64,000 bases of DNA from Uranotaenia lowii (lineage: Eukaryota > Arthropoda > Insecta > Diptera > Culicidae): assembly GCF_029784155.1 (NCBI RefSeq), contig NC_073692.1, forward strand, positions 425,859,324 to 425,923,323, given 5' to 3'. The translations under genes were made by a program, and so were the position numbers. Below are positions 1 to 58,853 of the stretch, one piece after another (the first letter of the stretch is position 1; each line of letters begins with the position of its first letter). The notes below the pieces were generated by a model, which saw only the letters and a list, made by a program, of their open reading frames with translations, was not told the DNA's origin and searched no databases.

Positions 1-1286
1 AAAAGCGGGACAGCGGAACATTCAACAAAAAAGCGGGACGGATGGCAACCCCCCCCCCAATTGCTCAACAGTTAAACAAATTAGAAAATATTTTCCCGAA
101 CAAGTTGTCGTGCAAAATTGATACCTATTGTATTAATTTCGTATGACAGTTTGTTGAGGAAAATATTTTTCTCATATTAGGCCAGAACAAATTTGAAATA
201 CTTTTATTGTCACTCGCAGTTGAAACCACAAGTTGGGGAGGGAGAGATGAGGTGGCGGTTGTATAGTTAAAAAAAATCTAAATTTTCAATAAATTATAAC
301 AAATTGAACAAAAACTTGCATACAATTTTCATTGCATAAAATAGAAAAATATCGTATTCAAAAGATGATACAATCCCTATCTCCTACAGTTGGACTTTAG
401 ATCTTTGTACTGCTTGATTTTGGAAGAATTTATAAAATCTTTCAATAATAAATCCTTCGGGATTTTCAGAAATTGACAAAAGAAGAATTTGGTTTTTGTT
501 CCAGCTTTATTTTAGCCAAAAAACTCAGTTGAACGTGACAAAAAATACTACGATAATACTTCGTGGTTTTCGAGAGCTCCTCAAAAATCTTATAAAAGGT
601 GTTATCTGTGTTATCCTTAAAAATCTTATAAAAGGTGTTATATAGTTATCTTCAAATCCAACAAACAAATAGTGCATGTAGTTTTTTTTAAATATTGAAC
701 CTAATATTTTCAGTTGGTTTTCTTGAAGCTATGCGTCAGTTCGCTTTATCTTTTACATCGAATATGGTACCGATTTAATCACCCTTTTGGCCATACCATA
801 ATTGAACAAGTTCATGCTCCACTGGAGAGCAATTAGTCCCCACGAATATTGGAATTTAATTGGGCCAACCGATTGTCACATCAACACCAAAAATAAAGCA
901 TTAAACAAACAAGAGGGGAACCGCATTTCCCCAGAAAAATTTTCAGCGGCTCAAATTCCCTCAGGCCAACCGGTTTAATAAGTGTAAAAATAAATTGTAT
1001 CTTTATTAACTCCCGGGGTCTTGAAATGTGGTGGCAATTGGGTTTAATCACTTGCGGGTTGTTATTGCGAAATCTGCGTGCCGGGTACCCTCGATGATCA
1101 ATGCGTTGTATGATTTACAAATGTTTTCTCTGACCTTTGGGGCTAAATCGCATTTTACACCGAGTTCATGTGGTTTTTTTTGAATAGCCGTTGGTGACAT
1201 AATGCAATAAAATTGAACGTGATACGTTCCGTACTAAACGGTTGATTAATGTTGAACATTTCTTTTCTTCTCACATGATACCGCAG
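1..1286. other. AT-rich non-coding stretch, probably GMC intron
   Basis: No exon recognised. An 18-base phrase, tcttataaaaggtgttat, occurs twice (near 588-605 and 625-642). The stretch ends in the acceptor of the first visible GMC exon, so it is probably the 3' part of an intron whose other end is outside the window. Confidence 0.5.
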
Positions 1287-1510
1287 ATCAAAAGTGGCGC
1301 ATGCATTCATAAGGAGCGCTCAGGAGGTGGGATATCGCTACCTGGATTACAATGCCGGTGAACATATCGGGGTATCGTACCTGCAGGCGAATACCGAACG
1401 TGGTTTGAGGGTTACGGGGGGGACCTCGTACCTTTCCCTGCCGGTGGCCAATCGAAAGAATTTACACATCCTGACCAAGGCTTGGGTCACCAGACTTATC
1501 ATTGACCCAG
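1287..1510 (+). CDS. GMC oxidoreductase internal exon
   Basis: The acceptor ccgcag precedes 1287, the donor is GTAAGT at 1511, and the exon leaves one base (G) of a split Asp codon. It encodes [25 protein letters not shown] and onward to VTRLIIDP, typical of the middle of GMC enzymes. The ATG at 1294 belongs to no start; the frame is open upstream through the splice site. Confidence 0.9.
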
Positions 1511-4500
1511 GTAAGTGCTCAAAGCTGTCATTTCCATGTGTGGAGGACAGGACGTCCATGAAGCATTTTCCCTTTTCGATTTCCAGATACCAAAGAAGCC
1601 AAGGGCGTGAAGTATACTCGCAACAAAAAGTACTACTCGGCAAAAGCTTCTAGGGAAGTAATCCTGTCGGCTGGAAGCTTTGAAAGTGCCAAATTGCTTA
1701 TGCTGTCGGGGATTGGACCTGCATATCATCTTGAAAGTTTAGGAATTCCCGTTTTGAAGGATTTACCAGTTGGAGAGATACTTTATGAGCATCCAGGAGT
1801 ATTGGGGCCAGTTCACCTCATACACAAACCTATTGATAGTTACATTCAGTTAGATGACAACTTGAACTTCCGAAACATCATAGATTTGATAAATGGCAGA
1901 GGGTTGTTCACGACCAACTCAGTGGAAAGTCTGATGTACATTAAAACTCCGGTGGCAGAAAGTCCAGACCCAGGCCTGCCAGATGTCGAAATTATGCAGG
2001 CTTTCACAACGATTGATTTCGATTCTAGTCCCGGAACGGCGTTAGCCTTCCGATTAACCAATGAAACATACGACGGTTATTTTAGACCCATCAGAAACAT
2101 ACGTTCATTCTTATACCTTCCGATGTTGCTGAAGCCTCGCACAAAAGGCAAAGTGCGGTTGCGTTCCCGAAATCCCTTCAACCATCCCCGCTTTGAGTAT
2201 CAATACTTTGAAGACAGCCGTGATTTGGAAGCCCTAGTGTATGGAATTCAGGAGGCAATTCGAGTTACTTCACAACGACCCTTCAAGGAACTAGGCGTGG
2301 AACTATACAGTCGACCTCTTCCGGGCTGCGAGCAGTACGAGTTTAACAGCCGTGACTACTGGCGCTGCTACGTGCGGACGCTAACCGGAACGTTCCATCA
2401 TCAGGTGAGTTTGAGTGTGGATTTAAAATGGGCCGTAAATCAATCGAGCTACTAATTAACAGGTTTATGACTATAATCGAGCCAAATTGATCGAATTTAG
2501 GGATTAGGTATCAATAGACTTCGTTCATTCAGTGACAAATGTTTGTTTTTGACTTTGACCGCACACTGGGTATGAGTGCTGGTTTAAATGATAATGCCAT
2601 TTGAAAGAATAAATTTCAATAGTCAGAACAAGAATTGTGTCACAGGGTAGATTATTTTAATGTTTTAATATTAACAGCCCAGGGGCGAAGTCCCCTGACT
2701 CATCTCGCACAGAATGACTTAAATTGTCAATATTTCAGCTGTTTTTCAACTTGTTCTCTAAAATAATACTGATTAATGTAAATTGGAAGAGGCTTTTTAC
2801 GATATTTTCATCTGTATAATATGCATCTAACGACAGTTTTAATTTTTCTTGTTAATTTTTTTTCGCGCTGTTTTTGTGCTAATTGCTAAACAAAACCTTA
2901 AGTTTCCATCTGCGGCAAATAAGGTTTTACGTCAGAACATTATATTTTTCGTAACGGTTTTTTTTACGAAACGTTTGTTGAACAATTTTAACTCCATGAT
3001 TTTGAAAAAAAAAATACGATCCATGCATAGCCCAAGAAAATCTCGGATCTTGCAACATTTTTCAAATGGAAATTTCAAACTGATAATTTTGTATACCTCA
3101 AAAAATTTTGTTTGGTTGTTGTTGTTATTGCCCATAATAGCAATATAAATTTAGGAGAAGATTCAAAAACCTGAATTAGAGCGACGTGTTTGATTTTGTA
3201 AAGAAGTTTGTACCGAAAATCAAAATTTTCATTCGAAAATCACCAGAGAAGAAATGAAAGTTCAAAAAACTTAACTTTGGAGTGTTAAAATATTTCTTGA
3301 TTTTTGCAATACATTTCATGTGAACGAATACCAATTCTAACTAGTATCCCTGAATATTTTTTTAATCTTTTTATACGAATTTAACCCATTAAGGTCATTC
3401 TTCTTCGATTTAGGTGGTGTTTAACCAATTTGGGTCATTCTTCTCGGTTCCTTTTTTTTGTATCCCATTATATTCGATGTCATACAAAAAATTCAAAATT
3501 AATAATTTTTTAGCTCCAGCTCCAGCAAGCAAAGATTGCAATTTTCCAATACTTTTCAATGCATTTCGATTTTTTATTTTAAAATGGCTATAACTTTGTT
3601 CGTGAAACTCTTTGCTTCTTCTCATGCCGGCAAAAAATTAAGCTTGAAAATAGCCAAAATCAATAATTTATGACAAATTTCATTTCAAGCTGAATGATTT
3701 CATACGAGAAAATTAATTCTTCTATTCTAAGGCTGGAACAAATATCAATTCCTTCTTTTGTCACCCCCCAGCCTCCCCCCCCTTCCTTCAAAATTTACAA
3801 AAAACTCGAAGGGGGAAGTAAAAAAAAAATTACCAGCAACCGAAAAAAACTCGGATTGTTTGTTGATAAAACATGTTTTTTTGCTTGATAAGTGGATTTT
3901 TGCACACTAATGTTGATTTTCAATAACTCCAATTTTATTGAGAGACACTTTATATTTACATAAACATGTATTTCTTTTAATTGAAGTTTAAATTGTTGTA
4001 TGTTTGGGAGGATACTTAATATCAGATTTATTATGAAATCCTTCATCCCGACCGTTCAATTACGACCATCCAAATTTTATGCAAAGAATCTTAAGATTTT
4101 TTTTTAATACCCCTGATTTTTTTAAAATTTCGTGACGACAAATCATTAAAAAAAAAATTTAATCGAAGTCAAAGGTTGGAAGTCCCGGGTATTACTTTAC
4201 CTATCAAATATTCTCAGAAATTCAAATCTGTCGTCAATTTTGACCGGAGACACATAAATTATACTTCGAATGATCGTGATGAGAAAACAAATAGTTGCTA
4301 TCACACCAAAAAATTTGGGAACACCTCAAAATGAAATTTTTGCTGTTTTTACATTTTTATTACATACATACATTTCCGAAGTTTAGCAAAAAAAAAAAAA
4401 TGCTCAAAAAAACCACAGAGAACAGACGTACAAGCTAGCCAGCGAATCTTGTATTATTATTCCAACGCCCTTTTTGAACCAGTTCTTGTTTTTTGGCTAG

Positions 4501-7500
4501 GCCACCAGATGTCTCCAAACACACCAAAGAGAACTGTCAAAACAAAACTTGGGAAAAATAACAAAATTCAAGCCAGTTTTAAACAAGTCGGCTACTAGGC
4601 AATCGCTGTTGGCTGAGCTACTAGGCAATCGCTGAGCTACTAGGCAATCGCTGTTGGTGTTACGTAACACATTCGTCATGTTGCATAAAAATGTATCCTA
4701 AAGTTCATCAGCTATTTTCTTCAAACTTGCCAGAAGTACTAAATTTTGATCAATGGGATGCAAATGAGATACGTGAATGAAACCAGCTTTGAGATGCCTA
4801 GAGTCACTACTGCTGGGTGAGAATGATCGTCAAGAATGCTCTTCAATTTTTAAAGTATTTTTCTGATCATAGCTTTCAAGTTTCTACACACTATTGAAAT
4901 CTTATAAAATTGTGTCTTTATTTCAAAGCATTGGAACGCATCTAACGAAAACCATTTTTCTTCTTTTTTTTGCCTGAATTGAAGTAGGGGAAGTGTTTCT
5001 AAATGGGCCTATCGGGATAAATGCGCATACAACCGTTTGACGAGATGGCTGATAAATCAACATATCTAATCAATGCATTTTGAGGGTGATTAGCTTTGAA
5101 CATATGGCAAGAAAGAATTTTTAAATTTACAAAATCGAAAAAAATTTAAAATATTTTGTTTCTTATTCAAATGAACTTGAAAAGTGAAACATTTTTAAGC
5201 TTTAATGAAGGTTTTATAATTATTTGAAAGTGGAATAAGAGATTATTTTCGCATCATTTTTGTAAAATGCTTCTATCCTTAAATAATGGTTAAAAAGAAT
5301 AAATACCTGATTTGTATCATTAAAACTTCGAATCTAAGCTCTAATTAGAATCTTAAGAGAGAATTGAAGATCTCAAAACAGTTTTGATAAAGTTTTTCTA
5401 TTGGATGAACTGCCTCCATAGGCAGGCCTCCAATCCTAACTTTTGTTTTATTCTATAAAATAATAATAGTCATAGACTTATATAAAACTTCAGCTTTTCG
5501 TGAGGATGTTATCACTTTCTAGCAGTTACAATGAAATTATACGAAAATATTGCCCAACAACAGAAATTTTGCCCAAAACATAAGTACTTGATCTCTGGGG
5601 ATACTTGATTCCTTCGCTACCGTCAACTGGGGCAACATGCAACAATTTTCAACTTCAATGGCTTCTTAAAAACTTATGTTCACAGTTAATCGTATCCTTT
5701 ATGCATCAAAAGTTTTAAGGATGCTGGGGCATCAAATTAACGTAGTTAAAAAAATTATTGATTTCCACAGTTATTTTTAATTTTCCAAAAACATGCGATT
5801 TTCACACTCCTTAGAAAATGGGGTAACTTACAACAAACTTTGTTTTTAATGAAAAATCTTATGAACAAGTACGAAAATTCATAGTTTTTAATATATTTGC
5901 GATGCCTTAAAGACCATTACGCATGACAACACCAATTGCAGTAGTTTTTGGGTCTGTAAAAACAAATTTTCACATTTTTTCTGAAAATAAGGATGCTGCA
6001 TACATTTAGGGGTTAAATAATACTACGAAAAATTCTACAAGCTGAAATCATAAAAATAAATGTTTGGATGAATGAAATTTAAATGTTTACAAACGCGTGA
6101 TGCAAAACATTCATATTCCAGCACATGGAAACGAGGTATTTCTTTGATTTGCATTTTGTTGCATTTAACCCCAGACACCTAACTGAATTTTAAAAATATT
6201 CATTTAAAAAAATTGGGTGATTGTTCGAAAAATATTTTTACACCAACAACGTTGGTATAACATGAGGAAACCTGTCAAAAGTTTGTAGGTAATTTTATTA
6301 AGCCGATCCGTCATACTGGGTAAAGTTTTTTTCGGCATCCAAAAATGTTAAAATTTGTACATTTATTGCTCGATTTTTCAAATTTTACATAAAAATAAAA
6401 AACTTAAGACAACTAGCTTAAGATGCGAGAAATTCTGTCATCATCATTTTGTTATCATTAAAAGATAACTTTATTACAATACATTAAATTAAAAATTGAT
6501 TCAATGTAGTGTTATATAAATGTAGCATCGAACCCCGCTGTTGCATGATGCCCCGTTTGACTGTATATCTCGAAACAGGAATGTCTTACAAATATCAAAT
6601 GTTCTAGAAAAATGTGCCAGATAGAACAAAACAACAATGCTGTTATCTCAACAAATTAGAAAAAAAAATTTTTTTTCGAGTTATTGAACTTTGTTGGAAA
6701 AGTTCTACAAAATGTGATTTGAAGATCTTTTTTTATCACTCTAAAAAAAATTTACACATGAAAAAAAAATATAATAAAAAGATTTATTCCAATATGTCAA
6801 TCGTTAGAGTATAATATAAACTTCAAGATGCCAAATTTTTAAAGCAATAGTAATCTCCCAATTTTTTTCAAGAAAAAGTTGTCCAATATGTATGTTATGG
6901 GTACAATTGATCCCTAGAGTTAAAAGTGATATATTTTGCTTCTGAATGGATCGTGATCATTGGTTATCATGAAATTACTCATATTTATGCAATAACTGAC
7001 GTTTATCTAATTTTCTGTTAAAAATGACTAAAATACTATATTTATCTAAAAACATAAAAATTGCACATTAAAGTATGCATTGACTTTAGGGTAGTTGACA
7101 AACTATTGAAATTCTCTTTGTCTGATACTTACAAACTGTGAAATGAGAACTAATATGGCAAAAAATAGTCAACGGATTTTTCAATTTTTTTTTTTCATTT
7201 TACTAGATTTTTTTCTATGGTTAAGGCACCCTGAATTTAGGATCAGCTCTCCTTTAGTAAAGGATCAAGTGTCCTGTAACATAAAAAATATCACAATTTT
7301 TTTTTTAATTTCACGTAAATGCTTCTAGTTTATTTACATTTTAATGAATCGTTCTAACTTTCGGATCATATAAACTTGAAATTAGGACGCTATCAGAAAA
7401 TACAAAAGACGGCAAGTTGCTAAATTTTCCCAAAAAGTTGGAAGTCCCGGGGGTTAAGATTTCTGATGCCAAACTGACAACGTGATATCAAGACAAACTG

Positions 7501-9595
7501 ACGTCGTGGTACTAAATCATTGGTGTGGTACATTCACCCATAATTTAACAGCAATCATGATTCCAGATAGTTTCTCTTTTACAGCCCAACAAGCAGCGAG
7601 AACAAGAACTTTAGTATACGTATACCCTTTACATACGGCTTATATCAATGTTTCAGAATTTAATTATTCTTGATCAAACAATAGTCAAGAAAAACTTGTT
7701 TGGGATGAATCGTTCAAATGAACAAGTATGAAAAAGTAGAGTCAATAACCCTATATTGCTATCTCTATTTGCATATTTTAAGGCGATTTTTATAATACTA
7801 ATGACTTTTGACAAATTCCAGGCGCTTATATCGCTTACAAGTGATTTTTCGAAAATTACAAAAACCATCGGAAAAAGAGAAAAAAATTGTTGTGTGATGA
7901 TAAAAAATTATTATTTTTTAGAAAAATAGGTCCACTTCCAATTTTCTAATGTTTTCAAGGTTTTTTTAGCTGTACCTTTTAAAAACTGATGGAAAAAGTC
8001 ATCAGGTTTCTCTGGAAGAATTTCATATAACATACCAAGTGTGCCATCAGAATGTACGCAAATTTTCAGTCGACTATCGAAAGTTAATAAGCTTAGGTAA
8101 GGATATTCTAAGCCATTTATTCCAAACCAGTTTTAGAATACTTCATCGATTTAATGACCACCCTCAAGTGATAAGCAAAAAACCAGAATTTCGGGCTCCA
8201 TAGTGGTTATCTCAGATCATAGACTTTCTTGAAGTTCGTCAATGTTTTGGCGTACTGGCGTCCATTTTACTTTTAAAATATGTTCTCAGAAAAAAGAGTG
8301 ATACCGTTAAATCCTGAGAAAAAGGATGACAGTTCAAATTGAACAAGACCATTTTGACAATAATTTTAACGGTAAGCTCGCACAGTTTTCACAACTGAAA
8401 AATCATTTTTTATGTAACGCATTAGAATTTCAGCACGTTCTTTTGAACTGCATCGACTAAAAGCTAAAATGGCACCTAATGAAGTTTCGAAATTGCATTT
8501 ATAGTCGAAATCATCTAAAAAAGGCGGAATTATTCGACTTTCAAATTGGATTGACAAGAAACAATTTTAAGCTCATCGAAGTTAAAACATAATTTTCGAA
8601 ATTGCTTATTTGTTTGCTATTTAAAAAAAATCAACTAAACATAGTTCATTGAGTGCTTGAAGTTGTTGTTTGATGATAAGTTGTTAGATTACAAAATCTG
8701 TATTATTTAATTTTCCTAGTATTCCGTCTCACGACATAACTTGACGAACATAATTCCTAAAACCCACTCGGTCCATGGCAACTGTTCTTAAATTTCTCGG
8801 ACATCCCACTTTCGCCAAATCACACTCCACTTGGTCTAACCACCTCGCTCGTTGCGCCCCTGCTTGTCTGTAGAAATTATAGCGAGTTTTCAAAAAAAGC
8901 ATTTTTTTGGTTTGCAGACAAATATCATTTCTAAAATTTGGCTCGCTGACTGAAAATGTTGGCCACCCATAGCTTAGATGTTACCGCAGGGACGAAGTGA
9001 CTTCTTGAGCGTCCATTTTAAATATCAATAAACATTACTTTAAATTTATAATCCTCTTGCTAAATCACAAATTTTCTGATTGAACTACCAGGTATCAACC
9101 TGCAAGATGGGACCTCCTTCGGATCCGGAAGCGGTCGTCGATCCACGTTTGCGAGTCTATGGCGTGGGAAGATTGCGGGTCGCCGACATAGGCGTAGTGC
9201 CGCTAGCCATGGCAGCTCACACAGCAGCCGTGAGTTTCGTAATTGGAGAAAAGGCCGCCGATTTGATCAAGGAGGACATGGCTCGCGCAGCGGATGGAGT
9301 AATTGTTAATAAAATCGGTCCAACGTTCGTCGACACCAGTAGCTTTGGTTTGGATGATTTTGCCTATTCATATCCTCAATTTTACGGAGGATACCACTTT
9401 GATGTATCAAACTTCCAGCAAAATCCTTTCTTCGAAAATCGAAGGTATCGAAGAGATGTTGATTCTAATAAGACTTCTGAAGTCCCGGACGATGTTTCTG
9501 GGGACGACATTTCAAACTACGAAAGTACTCTTAGGGAAATAAGTGAGATTCTTAAAAATGCATCAATTACCGATGATCACAGTTCAAAACTTTAG
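1287..9595 (+). CDS. GMC oxidoreductase (glucose dehydrogenase type), 3' part of gene
   Basis: Three exons (1287-1510, 1587-2404, 9092-9595) join in phase to give 514 residues, open at the N terminus. The family uses FAD to oxidise alcohols, sugars or sterols; insect members are often secreted. Visible parts are the end of the FAD/substrate region ([14 protein letters not shown]), the second GMC signature ([21 protein letters not shown] is its core) and the whole GMC C-terminal domain. The active-site segment [13 protein letters not shown] is completed across the 6.7-kb last intron. The second catalytic position, Asn in many members, reads as His (AAHTAAVSF). The GxGxxG FAD-binding exon must lie left of the window. 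About 100 residues follow the usual end of the fold ([11 protein letters not shown]) and match nothing I know. The substrate and the Drosophila orthologue cannot be assigned. The gene converges with the calpain gene. Confidence 0.92.
1587..2404 (+). CDS. GMC oxidoreductase internal exon, signature 2 and substrate domain
   Basis: The acceptor is ttccag; AT completes the split Asp codon, giving [17 protein letters not shown]. It contains REVILSAG followed by LMLSGIGP and the [16 protein letters not shown] motif usual at the start of the GMC C-terminal domain. It ends FHHQ followed by GTGAGT at 2405, in phase 0. Confidence 0.92.
3180..3760. repeat. Dispersed repeat family F, GMC-intron copy
   Basis: Resembles 51780-52760: both hold tacatttcatgtgaa followed by a stretch ending in tatccc, and both hold agcaagcaaag followed about 60 bases later by an aaatggctataact/aaatggttataatt phrase. 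The copies are diverged and contain no coding capacity. Confidence 0.5.
4591..4655. repeat. Short tandem triplication
   Basis: The phrase ctactaggcaatcgctg occurs three times within 65 bases, separated by short spacers. No function visible. Confidence 0.75.
4985..5585. mobile_element. MITE-like family B, truncated copy
   Basis: Starts TAGGGGAA and matches 47003 onward (aatgggcctatcggg, aatgcattttgagggt) almost to 5585, where similarity stops just before a family C element begins. The right end seen in the other copy is missing here. Confidence 0.6.
5618..6565. mobile_element. MITE-like family C with TACCGTCAA termini, copy 1
   Basis: The left end TACCGTCAACTGGGGCAAC and the right end, read in reverse complement, TACAGTCAAACGGGGCATC are terminal inverted repeats. 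A second copy is at 42439-43268. The element carries no transposase, so it would be non-autonomous. Confidence 0.65.
8729..8870 (-). pseudogene. C-terminal remnant of a non-LTR retrotransposon reverse transcriptase
   Basis: The - strand reads [18 protein letters not shown] and continues through [11 protein letters not shown] to a stop at 8729-8731. This is the style of the extreme C terminus of RTE/CR1-like reverse transcriptases (RxRWLDQVExDL, ALDRxxWR). Only about 45 codons remain, which fits severe 5' truncation or decay. The clade is not certain. Confidence 0.6.
9092..9595 (+). CDS. GMC oxidoreductase terminal exon with long C-terminal tail
   Basis: The acceptor ctaccag precedes 9092 and the stop TAG is at 9593-9595. 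The first 60 or so codons give [24 protein letters not shown] and GEKAADL, the closing motifs of the family. The following 100 residues are rich in Asp, Ser, Asn, Tyr and Phe, include RRYRRD, and look disordered. Confidence 0.92.
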   Translation, partial: VSTCKMGPPSDPEAVVDPRLRVYGVGRLRVADIGVVPLAMAAHTAAVSFVIGEKAADLIKEDMARAADGVIVNKIGPTFVDTSSFGLDDFAYSYPQFYGGYHFDVSNFQQNPFFENRRYRRDVDSNKTSEVPDDVSGDDISNYESTLREISEILKNASITDDHSSKL

Positions 9596-9654
9596 AATAG
9601 CTAGCTTTAGATTTAGATTTTCCCGAGTTGTTATGGTGTGCTAGCGAGATAAGC

Positions 9655-9660
9655 AATAAA
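9655..9660 (+). terminator. Polyadenylation signal of the GMC gene
   Basis: AATAAA lies 60 bases after the stop codon, the only canonical hexamer in the first 100 bases downstream. Confidence 0.6.
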
Positions 9661-9687
9661 GATACGGGTTAAGGAAATTAAATAACG

Positions 9688-9693
9688 TTTATT
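9688..9693 (-). terminator. Candidate polyadenylation signal of the calpain gene
   Basis: AATAAA on the - strand, about 500 bases after the calpain stop at 10194. It lies 28 bases beyond the opposite-strand signal of the GMC gene, so cleavage of both transcripts would make their 3' ends overlap. Confidence 0.4.
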
Positions 9694-10193
9694 TCAATAA
9701 TAACAATTACTATAGATATACATATAATCTCTTGCTATAAAAATAAGTGTTATCTTTCAGATAGCGAACCTTAACCTACAATTTGTATAAGTTTACATTT
9801 TGTTAGTACTCGAAAGAAATAAGCCTAGAGGGAATAATACTTTCAGTTTTTCATGATCATCGCTTCCAACTCCAAGTATCAAAATGATCCACAGTGTCGT
9901 TGGTGGAAGTAAATGGGAAAAGTTTTCAAAAATTTCGTATGACTAACCGATTAGAACGTAATTACAGAGTAGGTATAACAATATAAAAGCATTCGACTGA
10001 AGCTGTTAGCTCTCTGTTAAGATATTACTAAATAAATGTATTGCATTGTTTCCCAGCTTGTGAGTGCCAGATTTACTAGATTTTTTTTTTGTGCGTAGGG
10101 ATTGTTTTTCTGTCTTTGGTTGTTTTCTCGCGTCTCTGTTTGTGCTTTTTCTCGTGTTGAAGTGGTTCGGCGAGTGTTCGTGACGGTGACAAC

Positions 10194-56316
<46,123 letters not shown>

Positions 56317-57117
56317 CTGGAATAAAAGAAAAAAAGCAAAGTTAATTGTTATACGTCTATTTAACAAAATAAAATAAATATATTGAAGTCTTCACTGTTC
56401 AGATTGTTTAGCCTTGTCCAATTAAATTTAAAATTATTTGAAAAACAACTATAAAATTATTAGGAATTCCATGATTTTTCACACAAAATCTTTGAAACCG
56501 TGATTTTTTTTTCGCATACAATTAAAGTTTGGCAACCAAAAAATTAGAACTAAAAGTTGCTCTATTATTCATATAATACTGAATTAAATTATCGTTTTAG
56601 ATAGCATGTATTCAAATGAACACATACATACATTAAGGATCTCAGTGGAGTTTTACGTTCCATAAAAGATAGACACATATTCTGTGCAAAAGCTTCCAAA
56701 ACTAATACAACTCCTTAAATTCATAACTACTTTCTACCACAGGCCCAATAGCGACTTTCAAACCGTATATTGCACATCCGTGTACAGCAGAAAACCAAAA
56801 TTCATACATATTTGCTAAGTCTTTTTTCCAGATATTTGAACGACCTTTATTGGAGGTCAGATTAACCAAAGAAAATGATTGTTTTACCTTCTTAAATATG
56901 TATATGGATAAGATTTTGTTTTTTATTATTTTGTTCGTCCGAAAAATATGTATGAAAAGTGAAAAACAAAAAAATGGTTTGAAATAACTGAACACAATAA
57001 GGAGAATTGAAATGGTCCGAATGACAATTGTTTGAAATTTCTGATTCGGTCTAAACTAAAGTCTCAAGTCTAAAGACGTTTTGTAATTTGATTTACTCAT
57101 ACACTTTGTCGTTTGAA
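56317..57117. other. Calpain upstream intron or 5' flank, nothing recognised
   Basis: A pyrimidine tract directly precedes the exon acceptor. Otherwise AT-rich without recognisable features. Confidence 0.45.
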
Positions 57118-58222
57118 TAGTCATTTTTGTCATTTTTGTCATTTTTGTCATTTTTGTCATATTTATCATTTTTGTTATTTTTGTCACTTTTGTCATTTTT
57201 GTCATTTTTGTCATTTTTGTCATTTTTGTCATTTTTGTCATTTTTGTCATTTTTGTCATTTTTGTCATTTTTGTCATTTTTGTCATTTTTGTCATTTTTG
57301 TCATTTTTGTCATTTTTGTCATTTTTGTCATTTTTGTCATTTTTGTCATTTTTGTCATTTTTGTCATTTTTGTCATTTTTGTCATTTTTGTCATTTTTGT
57401 CATTTTTGTCATTTTTGTCATTTTTGTCATTTTTGTCATTTTTGTCATTTTTGTCATTTTTGTCATTTTTGTCATTTTTGTCATTTTTGTCATTTTTGTC
57501 ATTTTTGTCATTTTTGTCATTTTTGTCATTTTTGTCATTTTTGTCATTTTTGTCATTTTTGTCATTTTTGTCATTTTTGTCATTTTTGTCATTTTTGTCA
57601 TTTTTGTCATTTTTGTCATTTTTGTCATTTTTGTCATTTTTGTCATTTTTGTCATTTTTGTCATTTTTGTCATTTTTGTCATTTTTGTCATTTTTGTCAT
57701 TTTTGTCATTTTTGTCATTTTTGTCATTTTTGTCATTTTTGTCATTTTTGTCATTTTTGTCATTTTTGTCATTTTTGTCATTTTTGTCATTTTTGTCATT
57801 TTTGTCATTTTTGTCATTTTTGTCATTTTTGTCATTTTTGTCATTTTTGTCATTTTTGTCATTTTTGTCATTTTTGTCATTTTTGTCATTTTTGTCATTT
57901 TTGTCATTTTTGTCATTTTTGTCATTTTTGTCATTTTTGTCATTTTTGTCATTTTTGTCATTTTTGTCATTTTTGTCATTTTTGTCATTTTTGTCATTTT
58001 TGTCATTTTTGTCATTTTTGTCATTTTTGTCATTTTTGTCATTTTTGTCATTTTTTGTCATTTTTGTCATTTTTGTCATTTTTGTCATTTTTGTCATTTT
58101 TGTCATTTTTGTCATTTTTGTCATTTTTGTCATTTTTGTCATTTTTGTCATTTTTGTCATTTTGTCATTTTTGTCATTTTTGTCATTTTTGTCATTTTTG
58201 TCATTTTTGTCATTTTTGTCTT
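57118..58222. repeat. 9-bp satellite array 2 (tttttgtca)n, inverted to array 1
   Basis: About 122 units of the exact reverse complement of the array at 27531-32230, with one extra T near 58050 and one missing pair near 58160. Open frames in all phases are artefacts. Confidence 0.98.
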
Positions 58223-58239
58223 TCTTAAAGACGATAAAG

Positions 58240-58825
58240 CCGATAAAATAAGTTCATAAAGTTGATTCGTTGATTTATTCTTCACTTCATTTCACAAAAT
58301 TGAATAAAATTGACAAAATGTGATATTTTGACATTATGGAAAAATCAACAAAATTAACCGAATTGACAAAAGTGACAATGTTGGCCTTTTCTTCCTCATT
58401 TTTTATTCGGCGTTTGTTAACCAATTTTAGAAAATGTCAAAATTGAATCTATTGAAAATATACGCAATATTGACAAAATTTATTAAAGTTACAAACCTAA
58501 GAAAATTGGCATAAACAAATCAGTCCAAATTAAAAAAAAAAACATCTTCTCTGTAATTTTGTATTGTATTAATGTTGTGAATTTCATCAATTTTATTACA
58601 TTCAACTTTCTTTTTTTTTTTTCGTAACTTTTTTATCCTTATCATTTTGTAAATTTTGTCAGTTTGGTATTTTTTTTTTTCATTTGGACGAAACTGTCAG
58701 TTTTGTTATTGTAGTTCGTTTTGTTTATCTCATAAATTTCGTCGATTTTTTAGCTTTAGAAAATTCTGTCGATGTTTTCAATTTTCCAAATTTCGTAAAT
58801 TTCGACAATTTTAGGATACTCAGAA
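58240..58825. repeat. Decayed 9-bp satellite
   Basis: Irregularly spaced tgacaaaa (58290-58500) and ttttgtca or ttcgtaaattt phrases (58560-58820) next to array 2. A + strand frame here reads NFVNF/VDF-like degenerate repeats, as expected from a mutated satellite. Confidence 0.5.
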
Positions 58826-58853
58826 CAAACGTTGAATTATTCGAAAAAACATA

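Larger units (their letters stand above)
2405..9091 (+). other. 6.7-kb GMC intron carrying mobile-element relics
   Basis: The donor GTGAGT is at 2405 and the acceptor ctaccag ends at 9091. The intron contains repeat family F (3180-3760), a short triplication (4591-4655), MITE-like families B (4985-5585) and C (5618-6565) and a reverse transcriptase tail (8729-8870). The stretches 2405-3180, 3760-4590 and 6570-8720 are AT-rich with nothing recognisable. Confidence 0.85.

Noticed and set aside
57056..58251. Open frames of 331-374 codons on both strands
   Set aside because: Same 9-bp satellite in inverse orientation.
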